A stretch of 64,000 bases of DNA, from assembly GCA_018873225.1 (NCBI GenBank), contig JAEILZ010000005.1, positions 1,054,001 through 1,118,000 on the forward strand. The letters run 5' to 3'. The notes under the pieces were generated by a model. It made no database searches. It had not been told where the DNA came from and saw only the letters and a program-made list of their open reading frames with translations. The position numbers and the translations under genes were made by a program. This DNA is from [Phialemoniopsis] sp. UDSM-2020 (lineage: Eukaryota > Ascomycota > Sordariomycetes > Thyridiales > Thyridiaceae). The stretch's first letter is position 1; each line of letters begins with the position of its first letter. Below, piece after piece: positions 42,714 through 53,056 of the stretch.

Positions 42714-43093
42714 GGCATACGTCTGTCAAGAGTCAATGAGACGATGTTTGTATCCCTTGAGGGACCTAGGTAGTTTGCTGTAGGACGAGTAGCAACAGGC
42801 AGGCTTTGAGTTTCGAGACTCGCAAGAACGGGCAGTTTGAAGTAGAGATACACGGAAATGACTTGGACTATTGTATCATCTGCTCATGTTTCTTCAAAGC
42901 GTTAGCAGTGCTGGATTTCATTATTATGCAATCAAGCATCACTACGTTTGTCCCAGAAAGATCATTCCCTTCTCGAAGAAGGAAGCGAGTGCTTCGAATC
43001 TCCTAGACTGGCTTCACCTTCATAGATCTCAAATGAATTTGCTCACAGGTCAAACGGCATTGACTCTAGGGTTTAAAAGTACCGCTATCTTTG
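42714..43093. other. Intergenic between convergent MFS and DUF1445 genes
   Basis: 3' flanks; short ORFs without recognisable domains. Confidence 0.5.
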
Positions 43094-44011
43094 CTATAGG
43101 ACATCATCCTCTCGGCAATCCAGCATGAGCATCATTCCGGGAGCATGTGCCATGATCGGCCCCTCTAGAGGCGCCTTCATCACTGCCTCCTGGGGCGTGA
43201 CTCCACAACCCCAAAAGACGGGCACATTTTCCTCATCTCCAAACACAATGCCCAAGGGTTGGCCATCTATCGTCAAGGGCGCGTGTCCCCATTGAACCTT
43301 ATTGATATCGCTGATCCCAAGCCGGGCCACCGCATCCCAGCCCCAGGCGATCGGCTCGCCGTGTGTCGGTAGATAACGCTTGGTCACCTGGCGGACCGTC
43401 TCGATGTCGGCTTTGCGGAAGGGTCGCATCGACACGACGTACGTCGATCCCGAGAAGACGCCAGAGGGGTTGAGCGGCACATTGCTGCGGTACATGGGCA
43501 CTGTGCGATCCTGCACGAGATGGCGGATCTCGAGCCCGGCACGCACCAGCGCCGACTCAAAGCTCTGACTGCAGCCGATGACGAAGGCGACATGGTCGTC
43601 CGTCCACTGCGACCTGATGTCCGGTACTGCCTCGTCGATCAACCGAGGGCCGTTGTATACATTGAACCGCGGGCAGTCGGTTCGCAGGTCCAAGTCCGAG
43701 GCGACCTCGACACCCGAGATCCGTGGGAGGTAGGATTTGAGTTGGCTGAAGCTCCCCGATTTGACCGACTCTGCGATCAGGGGGCAAGGCACAGGGTTTC
43801 GAGCGCACAGATTACGAAAGTCGTCGGCATATTTGGAGGGCAGGACCAGAAGGTTCGCTTGTAAGTAGGTGGGCGCAAGCCCGGAAGTCGACTTGGCGTA
43901 TTCGTTGTTTCGACAAGCGATGCGTGCCTCAGCTCCCGTTCTGTACAACGGGGCTTCTAGCATCAGCGACCCTGGGGCTTGGGTAGTGACAGTGACTTGG
44001 GTGTTGGACAT
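43094..44011 (-). CDS. DUF1445 family protein (D-glutamate cyclase / YcsI family)
   Basis: Intronless, 305 residues, close to bacterial YcsI. Family blocks: LAPTYLQANLLVLPSKYADDF, FVIGCSQSFESAL, RTVPMYRSNVPLNPSGVFSG, SMRPF, and HAPGMMLMLD at the C-terminus. The family is annotated as putative hydro-lyase and, from the mammalian mitochondrial protein, as D-glutamate cyclase, converting D-Glu to 5-oxo-D-proline. In Bacillus ycsI lies in the operon of the prokaryotic 5-oxoprolinase genes. Here it is divergent from a eukaryotic 5-oxoprolinase, with two copies of the 16-bp motif between them, so the same functional pairing recurs. The exact reaction of stand-alone members remains unproven. Confidence 0.88.
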   Translation of the reverse strand: MSNTQVTVTTQAPGSLMLEAPLYRTGAEARIACRNNEYAKSTSGLAPTYLQANLLVLPSKYADDFRNLCARNPVPCPLIAESVKSGSFSQLKSYLPRISGVEVASDLDLRTDCPRFNVYNGPRLIDEAVPDIRSQWTDDHVAFVIGCSQSFESALVRAGLEIRHLVQDRTVPMYRSNVPLNPSGVFSGSTYVVSMRPFRKADIETVRQVTKRYLPTHGEPIAWGWDAVARLGISDINKVQWGHAPLTIDGQPLGIVFGDEENVPVFWGCGVTPQEAVMKAPLEGPIMAHAPGMMLMLDCREDDVL

Positions 44012-44232
44012 GATGAGTGCTGGTTTTACTAGCGATAAGCATCGTATCCAGCAAGCTGCTAGATTTGGTGCGTTCGATCCCGCATGTTATTAGTTCAATC
44101 CTTCTCGCTCTCAACACTTCCTAGAGCACATCATTGGAGATCGTAATCGACCAATTCCTGGAGCAATCTCAGCTGCCCGCGAAAGGTGCGGCGAGTGGAA
44201 CAGCGCGTGCGCCCAGACGGCGCGGCGGAGCG

Positions 44233-44248
44233 CGGACCTCCATGTCCG
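44233..44248. promoter_or_regulatory. Shared 16-bp motif, copy 3
   Basis: CGGACCTCCATGTCCG; one difference from copy 1. Confidence 0.72.
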
Positions 44249-44281
44249 TTATCTGCTCAACCTTAGTCAATCAAGCGGCAA

Positions 44282-44297
44282 TGGACGTCCATGTCCG
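44282..44297. promoter_or_regulatory. Shared 16-bp motif, copy 4
   Basis: TGGACGTCCATGTCCG; one difference from copy 1, which weakens the first CGG triplet. Its start lies 49 bp after the start of copy 3, in the same orientation. Confidence 0.7.
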
Positions 44298-44532
44298 TCA
44301 AGTGGGCCACAATCCGGCGGTCTTGAGCGGACGGACGCCCCGTTCATGCTACGACGACACTCAATGTGTAACACAATGACCCTAGGAATACCTTCCAGGG
44401 CTCATCACTGAGATTGAAAATGGCGATAGATGTGAATAGATGATATAACACACCCCCTATATCCTGACAGAGAAGGACATATCTCAGTAATCCGCGCATT
44501 CCCAGCGTTGTCATTGTCCCGATTTCTTCAAT

Positions 44533-47500
44533 ATGACTGCCTCAGAATCTCCTGGCATACAGATATCAATTGACAGGGGTGGAACCTTCACAGACATCCA
44601 TGCCTCCGTTCCCGGACAGGATGACATTATCCTCAAAGTCCTGTCTGTGGATCCAGCCAATTATAATGACGCCCCTACGGAAGGCGTCCGGTGCATCCTG
44701 GAGATGGTCACGGGGAAGCCGCATCCCCGAAATCAAAAGCTCGATACTTCTCCCATCGAAAGGATACGTATGGGAACAACCGTCGGCACCAATGCCCTTT
44801 TAGAACGAAAAGGAGCCAGGTCAGCCCTCCTGATTACCAAGGGATTTCGTGATTTGTTACGGATCGGCAACCAGTCTCGTCCGAACATCTTTGACTTGAC
44901 AGTCTCGATCCCCGATCTCTTATATCAAGAGGTTGTGGAAGTAGACGAACGTATCACTTTGGAAGGCTACGCGGAGAACCCGCAGTATGAAGCTACCGAA
45001 GCGGCCCGCGACATATCCGGTGACCCGAGCCTCCTCCGAGGGTCAACAGGCGAAGTCGTTCGCGTTCTGAAGACGCCCAATCTAAGTGACGTTCGTGTCT
45101 CTTTAGAAAAGCTATGGGCGGATGGCTACCGATCACTTGCGGTCGTGTTCATACACTCGTACATCTACCCGGAGCATGAACGGCAAGTCGGTGCATTGGC
45201 ACGAGAGATGGGTTTCTCCGTTGTGGAGTCGGCAGCTTTGCAGCCCATGATCAAAGCTGTGCCCCGCGGTATGTCCGCGACTGCGGATGCCTACCTGACG
45301 CCCATCATCAAGGACTACATCGAATCTATCTCGACCAATTTCCAAGGAGGTCTGGCGGCACAGGGGCTTCGATGCGAATTCATGCAATCGGACGGAGGCC
45401 TGGTCGATTTCAGAAGCTTCGGTGGGCTCGCTAGCGTGCTGTCTGGCCCTGCCGGCGGCGTTGTTGGTTATGCTCAGACTGCGTGGGATGCCAAGCAGGG
45501 CAAGCCTGTCATCGGCTTTGACATGGGCGGAACGTCTACCGACTGCTCACGTTACGCTGGAAGCTACGAGCACACTTTTGAATCAAAAACTGCCGGCATC
45601 TCCATCCAGTCACCCCAATTGGATATCATCACGTAAGCCCCCAAGCCATGAAGGCCGCTCCGTGACAATCGAGCTAACTGGTGTGATGAATCAGCGTGGC
45701 AGCCGGTGGTGGCTCAATGCTCTTTTGGCGCAATGGACTCTTTGCTGTAGGCCCAGAGTCTGCTGGCGCTCACCCTGGGCCAGCCTGCTACCGCAAGGGC
45801 GGCCCCCTGACCATTACCGATGCGAATCTGTTCCTGGGTCGAATTGTTCCTGAGCACTTTCCCAAGATCTTTGGCCCAAATGAAGATCAGCCTTTGGGTA
45901 CCGAGATTGTAAAGGAGATGTTTGCTCAGCTCACAAAGCAGATCAATACCGACAACGTTGCCGCAGGTCGGGACGAGCTCACGGCTGAGGAGGTTGCCTT
46001 GGGCTTCCTTCGCGTTGCGTCCGAGGTTATGGCCAGGCCTATTCGTTCACTGACGGAGACACGAGGCCACGATACATCTGACCATATCCTATCATGCTTC
46101 GGTGGTGCCGGTGGTCAGCACGCATGCGATGTGGCCAACGCTTTGTCCATCACCCAAGTCGTCATCCACAAATACTCCTCAGTCCTTTCAGCATACGGCC
46201 TCTCCTTGGCCGATCTTGTGCACGAAGCCCAGAAGCCAGCAGCTACGGTGTTTGACAAGACAAACTTCGTCGACTTTGAGCAATCTTTGGTGCAGCTTTC
46301 AGAAACAGCCACTCAGCACTTGCTCAATCAGGGCATCAGCAAGTCCCAGATCCGAGTCGAGCGCTATCTCAACATGCGCTACGAAGGTTCAAATTCAGCG
46401 TCCATGATCATGCAAGATCAGCCCGATCAGAAGATATCCGAGTTTCAGCAACTGTTTGACGAGAAGCACTCCCGCGAGTTCGGCTTCGTGTTTCCCGATA
46501 AGAAGATTCTTATCGACGACTTCCGTGTTCGTGCAATTGGAAGCACTGCCAAGCACACCGGCACGAGTCCTTTTGAGCAACTAGAGAAGGTGCTCAAGAA
46601 GCCTGCCGTAGCAGCTCCCAAGCCAGATTCCGAAGTCTCGGTTTGTTTTGACTCACTCGCCGGGCATGTCAAGACTCGACTGTATCTGCTGAGCAGCCTC
46701 ACTTCTGGTGTTCGGATTCCGGGTCCAGCTCTGATTCTGGACAAAACGCAAACTATTCTCATTGTTCCAGAAGCCGAGGCCATAATTCTTGACAACACAG
46801 TTATGATCGAGTTGAAGAGTTCATCTACCGCTGTTACAAGCAAGAAGGTCTCGGATCAACAAGTCAACCCTATCCAGCTTTCCATTATGGGGCATCGCTT
46901 CATGTCTATCGCAGAACAGATGGGTCACACGTTACAAAAGACTTCAGTCTCTACAAATATCAAGGAGAGACTCGACTTCTCCTGTGCCATCTTCTCACCA
47001 GATGGTGGTCTCGTTGCGAATGCTCCCCATGTGCCGGTGCATCTGGGAAGCATGCAATTCTGTGTGAAGCATTGTGAGTGCAACTCCTGTCATGATGAGG
47101 ATCTTCAACACCCTTTCCGTGAATTGGCTACTTGAAATTTGCAAAATATTGACAACTTCTCTGATTGATAGTGCACAAGGCCTGGAAAGGACGGCTAGAA
47201 GAGGGTGATGTCCTGATTTCGAACCACCCCTCCAGCGGCGGCACCCATCTTCCCGACATTACAGTAGTAACTCCAGTTTTCGACCAGGGTGTGATTGTCT
47301 TCTACGTCGCTTCGCGTGGTCACCACGCTGATATTGGCGGAACACGGCCTGGTTCCATGCCTCCAGACTCACGCTGGCTGTATGAGGAAGGCGCGGCGAT
47401 CCTCGGTGAGAAGCTCGTCAGCAATGATCGCTTCAACGAGGACCGCATTATCGAGCTACTATTGCACGAACCTGCCAAACACCCGGGCTCTTCTGGAACG

Positions 47501-48568
47501 CGCACGCTCAGCGATAACTTATCGGATCTCAAGGCCCAGGTGGCCGCCAACAAGCAAGGCATCACATTGATTCAGGGTCTTATCCAGGAACATACGTTGC
47601 CTAGAGTTCACAAGTACATGTTTGCCATCCAAGACAATGCCGAGCAGGCAGTACGGGCCCTGCTTAAGAAGATGCACACGACAGTCGGAGGCGCCACGCT
47701 CGACGCCATCGATTACATGGACGATGGCACCCCTATCAAGCTGGCGGTGACTATCGACAGCAAGACCGGTTCTGCAGTCTTTGACTTCTCGGGTACCGGC
47801 CCACAAGTCTACGCCAATACAAATGCGCCGATTGCCATTACGCATTCGGCAATTATCTACTGTCTGCGTTCTCTCATCGCATCCGAGGTGCCACTCAACC
47901 AGGGCTGTCTGAACCCCATCGACATACGCATTCCTCCCTCCTCTATCTTGTCCCCGGCTGCCGGAGCCTCAGTAGTGGGCGGAAACGTACTCACCTCCCA
48001 GCGTATCACGGATGTGATCCTCAAAGCGTTCCAGGCGTGTGCCGACAGCCAGGGTTGCATGAACAACCTCACCTTTGGCATGGGCGGCACCAAGATCAAT
48101 GCCGACGGCTCTACGACCGTGGAGCAGGGTTTCGGATACTACGAGACTATCGGGGGAGGCGCTGGAGCAGGAGAGACCTGGGAAGGCACCAGTGGCGTTC
48201 ACACACACATGACCAACACCCGTATTACCGATCCCGAGGTGCTCGAGAAGCGATACCCGGTTTTGCTGCACGAGTTCTCCATCCGCAAGGGCTCTGGTGG
48301 AGACGGGGTGCACCATGGTGGCGATGGTATCGTGCGTGACATCGAGTTCCGCGTGCCGGGCGTGCAAGTGTCAATCTTGTCTGAGCGGCGGACACGGGCA
48401 CCGCAGGGCTGCGCCGGAGGTGAGGACGGAGCTATGGGGCAGAATCTTTGGGTCCGGCGCAGTGACGGGCTAGTTGTCAGCTTGGGCGGGAAGGCTACTG
48501 CGCTGTTTGATCAGGGGGACAGGATCGTTCTCAACACCCCTGGTGGTGGCGGGTGGGGAAGGAAGTAA
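44533..48568 (+). CDS. 5-oxoprolinase (ATP-hydrolysing), fused HyuA-HyuB type
   Basis: Exons 44533-45632, 45695-47073 and 47172-48568 encode 1291 residues, the full eukaryotic length. It opens 5-oxoproline to glutamate with ATP in the cytosol. HyuA half (about 1-735): [59 protein letters not shown]. HyuB half (about 760-1291): [64 protein letters not shown], and the terminal [10 protein letters not shown] hydantoinase role is possible, but the fused form is normally 5-oxoprolinase. Whether it accepts the D form that a D-glutamate cyclase would make is unknown. Controlled from a motif-bearing divergent promoter. Confidence 0.94.
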
Positions 48569-48714
48569 GCTGGAGAAGAACAAGACATATCTCACGTAGT
48601 GGTGACGAAAAAGGAATGTATGATCTCATACGCAATGACAAGGTGAAGCTGATCTACACTGATCATTGATCGGTCTCATGCAAGGTCTAGTACCTGATGA
48701 GAAGCCGGTCTAGC

Positions 48715-50065
48715 TCATTTCCACTCCCCAGCCCTTGCACGATCACAAATATGCTGCAATGTTGTCGCCGCCCATTCGAAGTCATCCAGAGTCAAATAGA
48801 TCTGACCGCTGATTCTGCACCAGAAGCCACCCGCATAGAATTTGATCGGTATGTACGTCTCATATTCGGCCGGGGTGAGTTCTTGCATCCACTTCGCAAT
48901 CTTCGGACCATCTGCTACGTCGATGCTGAGTTCCGAGAGTGCCAGCGGCAGGCGAACGTTGACGAAGCAGCAGCGGCGAAACGAGCTTGACAGTTTGCCA
49001 AGGGCCTCTGTCCCCAATATCTGTGCCATTCTCTCACCGCCCTTGCGCGCAATATCTTCGCAATACTGGCGCACACTGGCCTCACCGCCACATACTTCGG
49101 CCCTAAATTTGAGTGCTACAGGTACACAACAGTATGGCGTGTTATCAGTCGTTGAGACTTTGTCGAACAAGCGGGAAAAGTACTTGTTGGGGTCCATGTT
49201 CTTGCGTTCGTTCCTAGTCTCGTATCCCCAGGATGTTGGCACGGTTGTCGTGAACAGCTCCTGGTTGCGAAACGGTACATACAGGATAGCACATCCCCGA
49301 GGTACCATGAGCCACCTATGAGAAGTTAGACAAACTCATGTTTGAGTTGAGCGATACCTACTTGTAACAATTGCTTATCACAAAGTCAGGTCCAACATGA
49401 GCAAGGTGAGTGAGATCAATGTGGCCGATCCCGTGGGCGGCATCGATTAGGCTCATGATTCGATGTTCTTTGCAAGCTGACACAAGTGCCTCCCATGGAA
49501 ATCTGGCGCCGGGGAATGTGAGCACCGTATCGAACATGGCCATCTTTGGTCGTTTGCCCTGTGCTTTGAGGGATTGAACAGCGTCCTGGAAGCATTTGAG
49601 GATCTCATCATCTTCAATAGGATACGTGATGTCTATTTGATGGGACGAGAAAGGACGATCTTCCGACAGCGATTGGATCGTTTTTGCACATGCGCCATAG
49701 ATGGTGCTGAAGTAGATGATAACATCCTCGCCGTCAAATGACAAGTTACGAAGCACAGTGTTCACGCCAGTCGTGGCATTGGGTACGAAGACGACCTCGT
49801 TTGGGTCGGCACCAAGGAGGGGCGCGATAGCAACTTTGCTTTCCTTGAGGAGATCGAGGTAGGTATACCTGATAAAGGTATCGGGTCGTTCTTCGCTTTG
49901 GGACTGTAGTTGTTGCTGATGTTCTTGCACTCTTCTCGGAAAAGTGCCAAACGACCCGTGATTCAATGGTCGGTAATCGGGGGCAAATGAGAAGTGCTCG
50001 CGCATCTCACTTCCCAGCAAAGACGTTAGATCGTCCGATCCCTCTCCAGCTGCGTTTTGACTCAT
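48715..50065 (-). CDS. Class V aminotransferase-fold PLP enzyme (isopenicillin-N-epimerase/cysteine-lyase like)
   Basis: Exons 49362-50065 and 48715-49315 (46-nt intron) encode 434 residues. Diagnostic sequences: PLNHGSFGTFPRRVQEHQ, the typical start of isopenicillin-N-epimerase-like proteins; VFVPNATTGVNTVLRNL; LIDAAHGIGHIDLTHL with the PLP aspartate; and the PLP lysine in SNCYKWLMVPRG, whose codon is split by the intron. Members act as epimerases, cysteine desulfhydrases or C-S lyases. No single function can be assigned. It converges with the 5-oxoprolinase gene 146 bp away and its own promoter lacks the 16-bp motif, so membership in the regulon is doubtful. Confidence 0.88.
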
Positions 50066-50364
50066 GGTGTGGTATGCAGCGAAGAGTAGTGAAGCCAGTG
50101 ATCAGATCATAGTTTTCTTGATCCGAGCGGGTGTTCAGGACGCGAGAAACCTGCATGAATGTGTCACGTGGTGGTGATTTCGGTGTGGTTACATTTCATC
50201 TTGCCTGCAGCCTGCAGGGGAGGGAAGCGCGGGGTTTCTCCTGGCTCAGCGCGTAACATTCAGCCTCGCAACCGGATCATTCAATTCAATCCCAACACCA
50301 TGCTCATGTAGAACATCAAGAAGACAGTCGATCGACCGACTAAAGCCTCGAGTTGTTCACGGCC
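50066..50364. promoter_or_regulatory. Divergent promoter region, PLP enzyme / ankyrin protein
   Basis: 299-bp spacer; includes a CTGCAGCCTGCAG direct/inverted element near 50204. No shared motif with the sub-cluster seen. Confidence 0.35.
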
Positions 50365-52891
50365 ATGGATCCATTGTCAATCAGTGCCAGTGTCATCGCT
50401 GTCACGACAGTCGCTGCTCAAGTTATCAACACCCTCGCAGGTATCCGCGACGAATGGGTCTCGCTACCTGGGCGGGTACATGCGCTGAACAACGAGATCC
50501 AAGATTTGAATGTCGTGCTTCAGCAAATCGCCATTGCCTATGAGGAAAGGAAGCTATCAGAACAAGACAAGCATGGCGATATGACCCTCGCAGCGCTGTT
50601 GGCGCGAGGGGCGACAGTCATGGAAGATTTGAAATCGATCCTCGAGACCTTTCTTACGGCAAACAACGGAAAGAGAGAAGCTATACAGAGGGCGCTAACG
50701 TGGAGGAAGGTTCAGGGGAGGGTCTTCATACTAATGGACGACATCAAGCAGGTTAAGCTCAGCTTGAATCTACTCCTCGGCGCATCTCACTCGTATGACA
50801 TTATCCAGCGTGCTAGCAATCTTCAGACATACACTAACGTCTACCTAGCCGCGACATGGTGCATGTTCGCCTGCGGCTCGAAGAACTAACCTTGCAGGTC
50901 TCCGAGTCCAAGGATTCTGAGTCCCCAAAGGTTGAAATTCCTTCTAGCTTCATTGAAATGCTCCTCGAACAACATCATGCGTCAATGACGGGGGCATACT
51001 CACAGGTGGATGAGCGACTCAGCCGGGTGGAAGCGCTTCTTCAAGCCCAAGCATCCGACATGCACAGCTCTCAAGTTTCGCAAATTGGGCCCTTGTACAA
51101 CAATTCAGTTCCGCCGGCGAGGCGACGCCCGGTCCGGGCAGTAAGTCCTGTCTCGGCAGCTCGAATCCAGGCCAACTCCACATCAGTCGGGGTCCGACTA
51201 AGGCAGACTCGAGCAACATGCCAAGCAAGCTGCCCATGCGCTTGCCACCAGATGCAAAATCGAAAAACCGCCTCCTTTATGGACCGCCTTGTCGGGCAGC
51301 TGTTCCTAGGGTACAGTGGGTTGCCATTGTTAAGCGCGAAGTGCGACTCGAATTCTTGCGTCAAGGAACAAATCCCAACCATTGATGTTCAATACTGGTT
51401 CCCCCTCGGCTTTTGCTGGTCCCAGATAATTCGACTACACCTGTCGTACGAAGCCAATGTTGGTCCATCGCTTCAACTGAGCACGCTAAGACGAGTTTCG
51501 GACACTGCCCAGTCTGTTAGCTTTGCCCTCGATGGAAATATCGAAGGGCTGAAAGGGTTGTTTAGTCAGGGACTCGCCTCGCCCCGCGATGTTAGCTCAA
51601 CGAGGGGATATTCACTTCTTCGAGTTCGTTCAACCCAGTTCTTCCGTGGTCTTCGAGAGGGCTAATACTAGACAAAGTGGGCTCTGTATGGGCAGCAGTA
51701 TGAAACCTGCAAATTTCTTATGACAGCCGGAGCAGATCCTACCTACAGGTAATGACCCCTAGTATCGAGAAACGAGACGATTAGACAATCGCTCAGACCT
51801 GTGCATCTAGACCTGTTGCAAAAAGCGATGATCCTCCGAGCGACAAAGCTGGAGATGTTTTATTGCGTGGCTGTATTCCGCAAGAAGTGATCGATATACT
51901 CCGGCTCATGGCAGAGGGAAGCGATTTCATCGAACGGCAAAATTTCGCCAGAATTCATAAAATCGTGCTTGGTCTTTGCAGTGGGGACTTGGAGGACGAG
52001 CTACGCCAAAACCCTCACGATGTTGACTTTCCAGATGCAACGGGACGCACGGCGCTGCAGTGGGCTGCCGCAAGAGGAGATGAGCGAGCCGTAGTCATTT
52101 TGCTCAGCTGGGGGGCCGACCCAAATAATATGGACAAGAAACTCAACACACCATTGACTCTGGCTTCAAATCAGAACCAGACAGTCTGCGTCCGCCTGCT
52201 CCTTGAAGCTGGGGCATTACCCGATCCCGAATTGCCACCCGGCGTCAAATTTGGCACTCCACTCAACTGCGCCGCGCGAAACGCAGCCGATCCAATGCTC
52301 CTGAAAACGTTGTTGGACTTCAATGCACTTATTGAGGCGTGTGGAGTTGATGGGGTGACGCCGTTGCTACATGTCGCTCGCGGCAACAGTGCAGCGCACG
52401 CCATGCTTCTCCTGGAATATGGAGCAAACATCAACGCAACCTCCAAGAGCGGGCGGACTCCCCTTACAGCAGCGATTCAGTACAACAATCATGCTGTCCT
52501 AAAGCTTCTACTAGAGCGGTGGTCAGATTACGTCGAGTGCCCGAGGCTCAAGGGACCTAATCTCCTGGAGACTGCGGCTCAATACGCTGACGTTCAGACA
52601 ATCGCACTTCTTACTTCTGCCGAGCATCTTCAGATGCACAAGGACAGCTCGTATATCTTGGATCATTATAGGGAGGTCCTTGACGCCCGATCCGACAAAT
52701 CTGAGAAGTTGGAAGTAGCGTTCGAAGACTTGGTATCTGTTCTACGAATGGATGCTGGTGGGAGGGGAAACATTGAAAGTCGTATGGAGTCTGGTTTGCT
52801 TGGCCAGGTAGCTTGTGGGTCTGGATCTGATGAAGACACGGACTCAGACGTCCTGCTTTTTGAGGATGCGAAGGAGAATTTCGATCCATAG
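50365..52891 (+). CDS. Ankyrin-repeat protein with fungal STAND-type N-terminal domain, no NACHT
   Basis: Exons 50365-50792, 50849-51623, 51678-51748 and 51811-52891 encode 784 residues. The N-terminus MDPLSISASVIAVTTVAAQVINTL, with a helical bundle to about residue 140, matches the N-terminal domain found on many fungal NLR-like (STAND) proteins. A coiled-coil-like linker and a Cys/Pro-rich segment (TCQASCPCACHQ) follow, then a SGLPLL / GPSLQLSTLRRVSDTAQ region and the GLASPRDVSSTRGYSLLRWALYG block. About four ankyrin repeats occupy roughly 540-690 (TGRTALQWAAARGDERAVVILLSWGADPN type). No P-loop or NACHT motif was found. Likely a protein-interaction adaptor; role unknown. Confidence 0.82.
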
Positions 52892-53056
52892 TGACGCTCC
52901 ACCGGCGAGCTGATTCTACGTAAAGAGGCATCCTTTTTATTTTCGAGTCAGAAGTACTCCTAAAGGGTTGGCACAAATGTTCCAGGCTTACAATATCATT
53001 TATTAGTTGTCTCACTCCACGCTGAGAGTGTTGGGATACACAGACAGCCAGGAACA

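Larger units (their letters stand above)
44012..44532. promoter_or_regulatory. Divergent promoter region, DUF1445 / 5-oxoprolinase
   Basis: 520-bp spacer with motif copies 3 and 4 plus half-site-like CGGAC repeats around 44328, and a TATAT element near 44457 ahead of the 5-oxoprolinase. Confidence 0.6.

Noticed and set aside
43682..43700. A fifth copy of the 16-bp motif (GGTCCAAGTCCG) inside the DUF1445 gene
   Set aside because: Only the right part matches, the left CGG is missing, and it lies in conserved coding sequence.
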